Notes under the pieces: generated by a model | The model's input: the letters and a program-made list of their open reading frames with translations, nothing else | What the model was told of the DNA's origin: nothing | The model's database searches: none | Shown: positions 16,626 to 23,558 of the stretch, one piece after another | Numbering within the stretch: position 1 is the stretch's first letter | Layout: the number at the start of each line of letters is the position of its first letter | Source of the DNA: DATBSK01 sp964501785 | Lineage (GTDB): Bacteria > Actinomycetota > Acidimicrobiia > IMCC26256 > PALSA-555 | DNA length: 64,000 nt | Assembly: GCA_964501785.1 (NCBI GenBank) | Contig: CAZCUD010000019.1 | Span: 1-64,000, forward strand | Direction of reading: 5' to 3' | Translations under genes and position numbers: made by a program

Positions 16626-17173
16626 TTCTTGCCCTTCTTCTTCTTGTCCTTCTTGTGGTGCTTGTCGGCCTTGTGCTTCTTCTTGCCGCCGCCACCGTCG
16701 GCGTCGCCCGCGCTCCACGACACCGGCGGGTCGGGCAGCTCGAGGGTCACCGATCCGACCACGTGGTCGCCGCGGCTGTTGGACCCCTTGAGGGAGACCT
16801 CGATCAGGCCACCCTCCTTCTTGGTGACCTCGCCGCTCATCGTCATCGTGTCGCCCGGGTAGTTGGGCGCACCGAGGCGGATCTTCGTGGAGCGGAACAC
16901 GGCGTTGGGGCCCGCCCAGTCGGTGATGTAGCGGCCGACGAACCCGTTGGTGGTGAGGATGTTCATGAAGATGTCGGGCGACCCGCGCTCCTCGGCGAGG
17001 CTCGGGTCGTGGTGCACGTCCTGGTAGTCGCGCGACGCGATCGCGGTGGACACGATCAGCGTGCGGCTCAGCGGGATCGGTAGCTCGGGCAGCTTGTCGC
17101 CCACGTTGACGTCGGCGTAGCGCTTGCCCGCCGGGTCGAACGTGTGCATCGGGTTCTCGTACATCGTCGTCAT
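16622..17173 (-). CDS. chsH1: ChsH1-like MaoC hydratase with Lys/His-rich tail
   Basis: 183 residues. A single hotdog domain (residues 20-150) has ELPIPLSRTLIVSTAIASRDYQDVHHD, where ASRDYQDVHHDP is the MaoC catalytic Asp-His block, and DIFMNILTTNGFVGRYITDWAG. ChsH1 supplies the catalytic subunit for hydration of the steroid enoyl-CoA with ChsH2. It is longer than the roughly 130-residue mycobacterial protein because of an unusual tail, GGGKKKHKADKHHKKDKKKKGKK in composition, after about residue 160. Start ATG at 17173 is 18 bases after the FadE28-like gene. Confidence 0.82.
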   Translation of the reverse strand: MTTMYENPMHTFDPAGKRYADVNVGDKLPELPIPLSRTLIVSTAIASRDYQDVHHDPSLAEERGSPDIFMNILTTNGFVGRYITDWAGPNAVFRSTKIRLGAPNYPGDTMTMSGEVTKKEGGLIEVSLKGSNSRGDHVVGSVTLELPDPPVSWSAGDADGGGGKKKHKADKHHKKDKKKKGKK

Positions 17174-17191
17174 GTCGTCACGTCCCCGTGC

Positions 17192-18301
17192 TCATGCTCC
17201 GGCGAGGACCTGGCCGAGGCGGGCGAGCGTCGCGCTCGCGCCGCCGAGGGTGTCCTCGATCTGCTTGCCCCACAGGAAGTAGCGGTGGATCGGGTAGTCG
17301 ACGTCGGCACCCATGCCGCCGTGCAGGTGCTGGGTGTTGTGCACCGCGTGCTGGCCGGCCTCGGCCGCCCACCACTTGGCGACGAGCACGTCGGACGAGG
17401 CGCTCAGGCCCTCGTCCATCTTCCACGCGGCGTGGGTGGTGGTGACCCGGATCGCCTCGGTATCGATGTAGGCGTCGGCGGCACGCAGCTGCGCGCCCTG
17501 GAACGACGAGAGCGGCTTGCCGAACTGATGCCGGTTGGACGTGTACTCGGCGGCCTGGGCGGTGGCGGCTTCGCAGATGCCCACCTGCATCGCGCACAGG
17601 CCGAGCAGCGCCCGGTCGAACAGCCACTGGAGCTGCCGGGCGCCGTCGGTCGTGTCGCCGCCGAGGGGCTCGGCCGCGACGCCGTCGAGCACGAGGTGAC
17701 CGACGAGCGAGCGGTCGGTGGCCTCGCCGACCTCAGCGGTGAGGCGCTCGGCGCGAGCGTCCACGAGGAAGAGCGCCGGGCCGGTGTCGGTCTGCGCGGG
17801 GACGACGATCGTCTCGGCGACGTGGGCTGCGGGCACCGCGGGCTTCGCGCCCTCGAGGCGCCAGGTGCCGTCGCGCTCGGTGGCCCGCGTGACCGGGTGG
17901 AGTGCGTCGTTGACGCCGGGCTCGGCGAGCGCGGCGGTGAGGAACATGTCGCCCGCGACGACGCCGGGGAGGTGCTGCGCCTGCTGCTCGGGCGTGCCGA
18001 ACTCGGCGATCGGGAGCGCCCCGCACACGATCGACGCCCAGTACGGGACGGGGGCGACGACGCGGCCCTGCTGCTCGAGCACGAGACAGGTCTCGATCAT
18101 CCCGAGGCCCTGGCCGCCGGCCGACTCGGGGATCGCGATGCCGAGGAGGCCCGCGTCGCCGAGCGACTTCCAGAGGTCGCGGTCGACGCGGCTGTCGCTC
18201 GCCTCGACCTCCTTGACCTTCTCGACGGGCGCGGAGCCCTCGAAGATCTGCTCCGCGAGGCCGCGCACGGCCTCCTGCTCCTCGGACAGGCTGAAGTCCA
18301 C
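17192..18301 (-). CDS. Acyl-CoA dehydrogenase subunit, FadE28-like
   Basis: 369 residues. Begins MDFSLSEEQEAVRGLAEQIF and contains GIAIPESAGGQGLGMIETCLVLEQQGR around 55-80, AALAEPGVNDALHP, and the C-terminal HLHGGMGADVDYPIHRYF (H-G-G-M-G plus Y-P-x-H-R-Y), all typical of the shorter partner in alpha2beta2 steroid acyl-CoA dehydrogenases. These heterotetramers dehydrogenate the 3-carbon cholesterol side-chain CoA ester. The probable partner is the gene at 19296. Unlike the Mtb igr order, chsH2 sits between the two fadE genes. Confidence 0.82.
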   Translation of the reverse strand: MDFSLSEEQEAVRGLAEQIFEGSAPVEKVKEVEASDSRVDRDLWKSLGDAGLLGIAIPESAGGQGLGMIETCLVLEQQGRVVAPVPYWASIVCGALPIAEFGTPEQQAQHLPGVVAGDMFLTAALAEPGVNDALHPVTRATERDGTWRLEGAKPAVPAAHVAETIVVPAQTDTGPALFLVDARAERLTAEVGEATDRSLVGHLVLDGVAAEPLGGDTTDGARQLQWLFDRALLGLCAMQVGICEAATAQAAEYTSNRHQFGKPLSSFQGAQLRAADAYIDTEAIRVTTTHAAWKMDEGLSASSDVLVAKWWAAEAGQHAVHNTQHLHGGMGADVDYPIHRYFLWGKQIEDTLGGASATLARLGQVLAGA

Positions 18302-18310
18302 CGGGCGCCC

Positions 18311-19279
18311 TCAGCTCGCCGGCGTGAACGCCGGGAGGGTGAGGTCTTCGTCATGCTCCTGCCAGACGACCGTGACGGCCATGCCGACCTTCACGTCCTC
18401 GGGGGCGACGCCGACGAGGTCGGTGACGATGCGTGTGCCCTCCTCGAGCTCGATGAGCCCGATCGGGAGCGGGTAGTCGAACGACGGCACCTGCGGGTAG
18501 TGCGCGACGACGAAGGAGTAGACGGTGCCCTTGCCGCTCGCCTCGAGCCCGTTCCACTCGTAGGAGCCGCACTTGTCGCAGCGCGGGCGGGGCGGGTGGC
18601 GCAGCACGTTGCACTGGGCGCAGCGCTGGATCATCAGGCGGTGATCCTTCGCCGCGTCGAACCACCACTTGTTGTCGAGGGTGAGCGCGGGGCGGGGGCG
18701 CTTGGCCTTGGGCTTGTCGTCCTCGGCCGCGGCGGCGGGGGCCGCGCCCTTGCCGGTGCCGGGCTTGAACTTGAGGATGCGGAAGAGCTGGCGGCCGACG
18801 GGCTCGCCCTCCATCGTCTCGTACTCGACGCGGGTGGTGACGAAGTGCCCGATGCCGAGCGCCGTGTGCTTCTCCTCGGAGATCGAGTCGATCACGTTGC
18901 GGGTGCGCAGGTGGTCGCCGAGGTGGAGCATCCGGTCGTACTCCTGCTCGCAGTTGGTGGCGACCACCGACGTGAAGCCGGCGCCGTCGAGCAGGTCCAT
19001 CAGCTCGTCCTGCTTGGACCCGCCGGCCGATGGGCGGGGCTGGATGCCCCGCATCACCCAGGCCTGGAGCATCGTCGGTGGGGCGATCACCTCGCCGTGC
19101 ACGGTCTTCGCCGCGGCGTCGGGGTCGGTGTAGATCGGGTTCTCGTCGCCCATGGCCTCGACCCAGTGCCGGATCATGGCCTGGTTGACCTCGTCGTGAC
19201 CGTCCTGCGTGCCCACCGAGACGCCCTCGAACGCGAGCAGCTTCTCGTAGAACGCAGCCTTCTCGGCGTCGTCGCTCAC
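18311..19279 (-). CDS. chsH2: ChsH2-like bifunctional MaoC/DUF35 protein
   Basis: 322 residues from a GTG start. The N-terminal hotdog (about 10-165) includes WVEAMGDENPIYTDPDAAAKTVHGEVIAPPTML, the non-catalytic MaoC partner form. After an Ala/Lys linker (175-200) comes a DUF35 domain: rubredoxin-like zinc ribbon with Cys220, Cys223, Cys234 and Cys237 (CAQC..CDKC), then an OB fold with KGTVYSFVVAHYPQ and GTRIVTDLVG. ChsH2 pairs with ChsH1 for hydration, and its DUF35 half pairs with Ltp2 for aldol cleavage. Both partners are encoded just downstream. Confidence 0.86.
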   Translation of the reverse strand: MSDDAEKAAFYEKLLAFEGVSVGTQDGHDEVNQAMIRHWVEAMGDENPIYTDPDAAAKTVHGEVIAPPTMLQAWVMRGIQPRPSAGGSKQDELMDLLDGAGFTSVVATNCEQEYDRMLHLGDHLRTRNVIDSISEEKHTALGIGHFVTTRVEYETMEGEPVGRQLFRILKFKPGTGKGAAPAAAAEDDKPKAKRPRPALTLDNKWWFDAAKDHRLMIQRCAQCNVLRHPPRPRCDKCGSYEWNGLEASGKGTVYSFVVAHYPQVPSFDYPLPIGLIELEEGTRIVTDLVGVAPEDVKVGMAVTVVWQEHDEDLTLPAFTPAS

Positions 19280-19295
19280 CCCTACTCCCTTCGCG

Positions 19296-20483
19296 TCACC
19301 GTGCGCTGCGCGTCATGCCGAGACCGACGGTCGCGACGATCTCGCGCAGCACCTCGACGACGCCGCCTCCGAACGTGTTGATCTGCGCGGCACGAGCCGC
19401 GCGCTCGACCTCGCCGCGCAGCAGCGCGCCGGGCTCGTTGGCGCGGACGTAACCGCCCGCGCCGAGGATCTCGAGCAGGATCCGGTACACCACGATCTGG
19501 GTCTCGACGCCGAACACCTTCACGCTCGACGCGTCGGTGGGCGTCAGCGTCTCGTTCGCGACGGCGCTCGCCATGCGCCAGTTGAGGAGCCGCAGCGCCT
19601 CGAGCTGGGCGTGCGCGCTCGCGAGCTGGGTCTGCACCCACGGCACGTCGATCATCTTCTCGGTGCCGTGCGCGCCAGCCGCGGGCGTCTCGCGGCACCA
19701 CGCCTCCACGTCGTCGTAGAGGCGGAACGTGAGCCCGGCGAGCGCGGCCAGCCCGACCCGCTCGTGGTTGAGCTGGTTGGTGATGAGCCGCCAGCCCGCG
19801 TTGACCTCGCCGACGACGTTGCCGACCGGCACCCGCACGTCGTCGTAGTAGGTGGCCTGGGTGACCACGCTGCCCACCGTCACGATCGGCGTCGTCTTGA
19901 AGCCCGGCGAGCTGGTGGGGACGATGATCATCGAGATGCCCTTGTGCTTGGGGGCATCGGGGTCGGTGCGACAGGCGAGCCAGATGTAGTCGGCCTGGTT
20001 GGCACCGCTGGTGAAGACCTTGTTGCCGTTGATGACCCACTCGTCGCCGTCGCGCACCGCCTTCGTGCGCAGGGACGCGAGGTCGGTGCCGGCCTCGGGC
20101 TCGGTGTAGCCGATGGCGAAGTTGATGTCGCCCGAGAGGATGCCGGGCAGGTAGTCGCGCTTGTGCTCGTCGCTGCCGTAGCTCATCAGCGTGGGGCCGA
20201 CGGTGTTGATCGTCACGAACGGGAACGGCGCCTGCGCCCGCTGCACCTCGTCGAAGAACACGAACTGGTCGAGGACGCCGCGACCCTGGCCGCCGTACTC
20301 CTCGGGCCACCCGATGCCGAGCCAGCCGTCGGCGCCCATCCGGCGGACGAGGTCGCGGAAGTTGGACGCGCCCTCCCCCGCCGACCCGAGCTCCCGCCGC
20401 ACCTCCGGCGGGAGCAGCTCGTCGAAGTACGCCCGCAGCTCGGCCCGGAGCTTGTGCTGCTCTTCGGTCTCGGCCAGGAACAT
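19296..20483 (-). CDS. Acyl-CoA dehydrogenase subunit, FadE29-like
   Basis: 395 residues starting at the ATG at 20483. FAD and acyl-CoA contact blocks are visible: PEEYGGQGRGVLDQFVFFDE (60-80), GYTEPEAGTDLASLRTKA (about 125-142), VINGNKVFTSGANQADYIWLA and the C-terminal NTFGGGVVEVLREIVA, the last typical of steroid-type FadE proteins. It is the first gene of the igr-like operon and probably pairs with the FadE28-like protein. A KstR-type operator directly abuts its start codon, and a TATAGAT -10 candidate suggests a nearly leaderless transcript. Confidence 0.83.
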   Translation of the reverse strand: MFLAETEEQHKLRAELRAYFDELLPPEVRRELGSAGEGASNFRDLVRRMGADGWLGIGWPEEYGGQGRGVLDQFVFFDEVQRAQAPFPFVTINTVGPTLMSYGSDEHKRDYLPGILSGDINFAIGYTEPEAGTDLASLRTKAVRDGDEWVINGNKVFTSGANQADYIWLACRTDPDAPKHKGISMIIVPTSSPGFKTTPIVTVGSVVTQATYYDDVRVPVGNVVGEVNAGWRLITNQLNHERVGLAALAGLTFRLYDDVEAWCRETPAAGAHGTEKMIDVPWVQTQLASAHAQLEALRLLNWRMASAVANETLTPTDASSVKVFGVETQIVVYRILLEILGAGGYVRANEPGALLRGEVERAARAAQINTFGGGVVEVLREIVATVGLGMTRSAR

Positions 20484-20496
20484 AGAACGCGTTGCA
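20483..20496. promoter_or_regulatory. KstR-like operator at the head of the igr-like operon
   Basis: TAGAACGCGTTGCA fits the published KstR pattern TnnAACnnGTTnnA at every fixed position. It touches the ATG of the FadE29-like gene. On the minus strand a TATAGAT -10 candidate (20497-20503) lies immediately upstream, so transcription would start inside the operator, a position where a repressor would block initiation. Confidence 0.65.
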
Positions 20497-20616
20497 ATCT
20501 ATAGGTGGGCCTGGGGGGTCGCCATTTCAGGTCCTGACGGGCCGCGCGGGCCCGATGAGAGGCGCGCGGGCCGGGTCAGTCCTCGTCGGCGGGGGGCGGC
20601 GCTAACTTCGCCCGCC

Positions 20617-22134
20617 ATGGCGGAGGGCGGGGTGTTCGAGCACGGGGTCGCGTCGGGCGACCCGTTGCACGACCGGGTGATGCTGTGGACGCGGGTGACC
20701 GCGCCCGGCGACGACGACGGCGACGCGGTCCCGGTGGAGTGGGTGATCGCTCGCGACGAGGCGCTCCGCGACGTGGTCGGGTCGGGCACGGTGGACGCGT
20801 CCGGCGAGCACGACTGGTGCGTGAAGGTGGACGCCGACGGGCTCGAGCCCGCGTCCACCTACTGGTACGGGTTCGGGGCCGCCGGCGAGCGCTCGACCGT
20901 GGGGCGCACTCGCACGCTGCCGGCACCCGACGCCGCGGTCGACCGGGTGCGGATCGCCATGGTGTCGTGCGCCAAGCTCAACGCCGGGTTCTTCAACGCC
21001 TACGAGCGGATCGCCGACCGGGACGACCTCCAGCTCCTGTTGCACCTCGGCGACTACATCTACGAGGCGTCCAACACGCCGCCCAAGAGCCAGACGCCCG
21101 GCGCCGACATCGGGCGGCCGTTCGACCCGCTGCACGAGTGCGTGACGCTCGACGACTACCGCACCCGATACCGCCAGTACCACCGCGACCCCGACGTGCA
21201 GCTCCTGCACTCGCGCCACCCGATCGTGCCCGCGCTCGACGACCACGAGTTCGCCGACGGCGCGTGGCGCGACGGAGCCACCGAGCACAAGGCCGAGTAC
21301 GGGCCGTGGGCGCAGCGGCGGGCGCACGCGTTCCAGGCCCGGGAGGAGTGGCTGCCCGTGCGACGCCCCGACCCGTCCGACCCCGAGCGCATCTGGCGCA
21401 CCGTGCGACTCGGCGCGCTCGCCGACCTGTTCGTGCTCGACACCCGCACCCGGCGCGACGAGCCCGTGCCGCCGCCCGCGCACGAGGACCCGGGACGCAG
21501 CGCCCTGGGCCCCGAGCAGCGGGCCTGGTTGTGGGGCGAGCTCGAGTCGTCCACCGCTCAATGGCGGTTGCTCGCGAACCCGTCGGTGATGGGCCAGACG
21601 TGGAACCCCGAGCTGCCGTCCGACATCCGCCCCGCGCTGAAGAAGGTGAAGCTCATCGCCGACGACGAGCAGGGTCCCGACTGGGACCAGTGGGACGGCT
21701 ATCCGGCCGAGCGCGACGCGCTCCTCGCGCACATCGACGAGCACGACATGGAGAACGTGGTCGTCCTGTCGGGCGACGTGCACGTGTCGTTGGCGGTCGA
21801 GCTGCATCACGACCCGTTCCACACGACCGAGCGGCCGATCGCCGTCGAGATCGTGACCCCCTCGCTCACCTCGCAGAACCTCGACGACAAGATGGGCTGG
21901 GCCCGCCACGACGAGCAGTCACGCGCCGCCGAGCGCCGGGCGGTGGAGTTCTTGCCCCACTGGGAGTGGGTCGACCTCGACAGCCACGGGTACGTGGTGG
22001 TGGACGTGACCCCCGAGCGGCTCCAGGCGCAGTTCTGGCACCTCGACACGGTGCTCGAGCGCTCGCCGGTGCAGACCCGGGCGGCGGTCTGGGAGGTCGC
22101 CCACGGCTCGTCCCGCCTGAGCCTGGTGGACTGA
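20617..22134 (+). CDS. PhoD-like metallophosphatase
   Basis: 505 residues from the ATG at 20617. N-terminal PhoD domain: FEHGVASGDPLHDRVMLWTRVT, then STYWYGFGAAGERSTVGRTRTLP. Catalytic part: MVSCAKLNAGFFNAYERIAD, LLLHLGDYIYEASN (metal-binding Asp), DDYRTRYRQYHRDPD, IVPALDDHEFADGAWRDG (D-D-H), and VVLSGDVHVSLAVEL (G-D-V-H) near 390. It lacks an obvious Tat signal, unlike classical secreted PhoD, so it may act in the cytosol or the true start is upstream. The PhoX-like gene lies convergent downstream, which suggests linked phosphate ester use. Confidence 0.85.
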   Translation: MAEGGVFEHGVASGDPLHDRVMLWTRVTAPGDDDGDAVPVEWVIARDEALRDVVGSGTVDASGEHDWCVKVDADGLEPASTYWYGFGAAGERSTVGRTRTLPAPDAAVDRVRIAMVSCAKLNAGFFNAYERIADRDDLQLLLHLGDYIYEASNTPPKSQTPGADIGRPFDPLHECVTLDDYRTRYRQYHRDPDVQLLHSRHPIVPALDDHEFADGAWRDGATEHKAEYGPWAQRRAHAFQAREEWLPVRRPDPSDPERIWRTVRLGALADLFVLDTRTRRDEPVPPPAHEDPGRSALGPEQRAWLWGELESSTAQWRLLANPSVMGQTWNPELPSDIRPALKKVKLIADDEQGPDWDQWDGYPAERDALLAHIDEHDMENVVVLSGDVHVSLAVELHHDPFHTTERPIAVEIVTPSLTSQNLDDKMGWARHDEQSRAAERRAVEFLPHWEWVDLDSHGYVVVDVTPERLQAQFWHLDTVLERSPVQTRAAVWEVAHGSSRLSLVD

Positions 22135-22201
22135 CCCCGGGCATCCTCTCTATAGGTGCATGACAGGCGGGGCACACCGACGTCAGCGTTGCGCACCAAC
22201 G

Positions 22202-22247
22202 CCTGCGTAGCTGAACCCTCTCTACGAAGGCTCGCTACGCATCCAGA
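22202..22247 (+). repeat. Palindromic repeat family R1, single copy
   Basis: One 45-base unit containing GCTGAACCC and GAAGGCTCGCTACGCATCC, closely matching the right arm of the long palindrome at 26970-27062. It lies between the convergent PhoD and PhoX genes and can fold on itself only imperfectly. Confidence 0.6.
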
Positions 22248-22283
22248 GCAGGGGCCACCCGCGCGGGGGTGGGTGCACGCGCC

Positions 22284-23477
22284 TCAGGTGGCGAAGGGGC
22301 CGCGGACCTCGTAGGTGATGCCGGCGCCGGGTTGGGCGTCGCGGCCCTGGCGCTGGGAGCTGACGTAGAGGCGCTGGCCCGAGGGGTCGAACGCGACGCC
22401 GGCGAGCTCGGTCGACTCGGGGCCGGTGACGCGGAGGAACCGGGCGATGATCCCGCCCCGTGGTCGCTCCGGAGACGCGATCATCACCACCTCGAGGTCG
22501 CCGCCGTCCTCGGCCACGTACCAGTCGTGCGTGCGCGGGTGCGCGGTGATGTTGTCGACGCCGGTGAGGGGCGGATCGTCGAGCGCGTACGCGTCGTAGA
22601 TCACCTCGACGGTCTGACGCTTCGTGTCGAGCGCCCACACGCGATCGTCGCCCTTCGTCGTCAGCACCACGGTGCCGCGGTCGTAGACGAGCCCCTCGCC
22701 GCCGTCGAACGGTGTCGTCGCGTCGCTGCGCTCGGGCTCGTCCGGACGCACGTCGACCCAGGTCACCGCGCCCGCGTCGTCGACGCTCGCGGCCTGGAGC
22801 GTGCCGGCCGTGAGGTCGGGGTAGTCGTCGGGCACGAACCGATAGAGGCGACCGTCGGGCCTGTCCTCGGACAGGTACACCGCCTTGCCGATCGGATCGA
22901 CCGCGGCCGCCTCGTGGGTGAACGTGCCGAGCGCCGGGCGCTCGATGCCCTGCCCCGGCTTCGTGGGGTCGCACTCCCAGATGTGGCCGCCGGCGTGCTC
23001 CTCGCCGGAGAGCCAGGTCTTCCACGGCGTCGCGCCGCCCGCGCAGTTGGTCTGCGTGCCCTCGAGGATCGAGTACGCGTCGGTGATCTTGCCGTCGCGC
23101 GCGAAGCGGACCGCACCCACGCCGCCGCCGCCGGGCGTGGGCACCTCCGAGTTGGCGACGTACACCCAGCCACGGTCGGGCATCGCGAACGTCGCGCCGC
23201 CGTCGGGCAACGCGGGCCACACGTAGTCGGTGCCGGCCACCGGTTCGCCGCTGTACGCGACGACCCGGCTCTTGAAGCCCTTCGGGAGTAGCAGGCCATT
23301 GGCGTCGGGCGTCGTCGCGAGCGGGCCGTACGGGCCGGGGCCGGGGACCGCGGGTTCGGCGAGCGCGCGCTGCCACCATCCGCTGCTGGTCGCCAACGCC
23401 GCCCCGGCCGCGGTCACCCCCAGGCTCGCGAGGAACCGCCGTCGGTCGACCGTCCGCCCGAGGCCGGTCTGGTGCAT
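22284..23477 (-). CDS. PhoX-like (DUF839) Tat-exported phosphatase
   Basis: 397 residues. Tat signal VDRRRFLASLGVTAAGAALA at 10-29. PhoX/DUF839 beta-propeller features follow: LLLPKGFKSRVVAYSGEPV, GWVYVANSEVP, NCAGGATPWKTWLSGEEH (the C-A-G-G-x-T-P-W-x-T-W-x-x-x-E block), HEAAAVDPIGKAVYLSEDR and GVDNITAHPRTHDWYVAEDGG, which include the acidic calcium and iron ligands. The family hydrolyses phosphate monoesters outside the membrane. Convergent with the PhoD-like gene. Confidence 0.85.
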   Translation of the reverse strand: MHQTGLGRTVDRRRFLASLGVTAAGAALATSSGWWQRALAEPAVPGPGPYGPLATTPDANGLLLPKGFKSRVVAYSGEPVAGTDYVWPALPDGGATFAMPDRGWVYVANSEVPTPGGGGVGAVRFARDGKITDAYSILEGTQTNCAGGATPWKTWLSGEEHAGGHIWECDPTKPGQGIERPALGTFTHEAAAVDPIGKAVYLSEDRPDGRLYRFVPDDYPDLTAGTLQAASVDDAGAVTWVDVRPDEPERSDATTPFDGGEGLVYDRGTVVLTTKGDDRVWALDTKRQTVEVIYDAYALDDPPLTGVDNITAHPRTHDWYVAEDGGDLEVVMIASPERPRGGIIARFLRVTGPESTELAGVAFDPSGQRLYVSSQRQGRDAQPGAGITYEVRGPFAT

Positions 23478-23558
23478 CGCCGCGGACGATAGCCACGCCG
23501 GGCGTCCGTCGGGTGTCGCCCCGGTGACGGGCCGGCAACTCCTCGATGCGGAGCGCCG

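Noticed and set aside
17144..19381. Very long plus-strand open frame (over 700 codons) opposite the igr-like genes
   Set aside because: It is antisense to four genes with clear domains and is a high-GC codon-bias shadow rich in Arg, Ala, Gly; no domain is visible.
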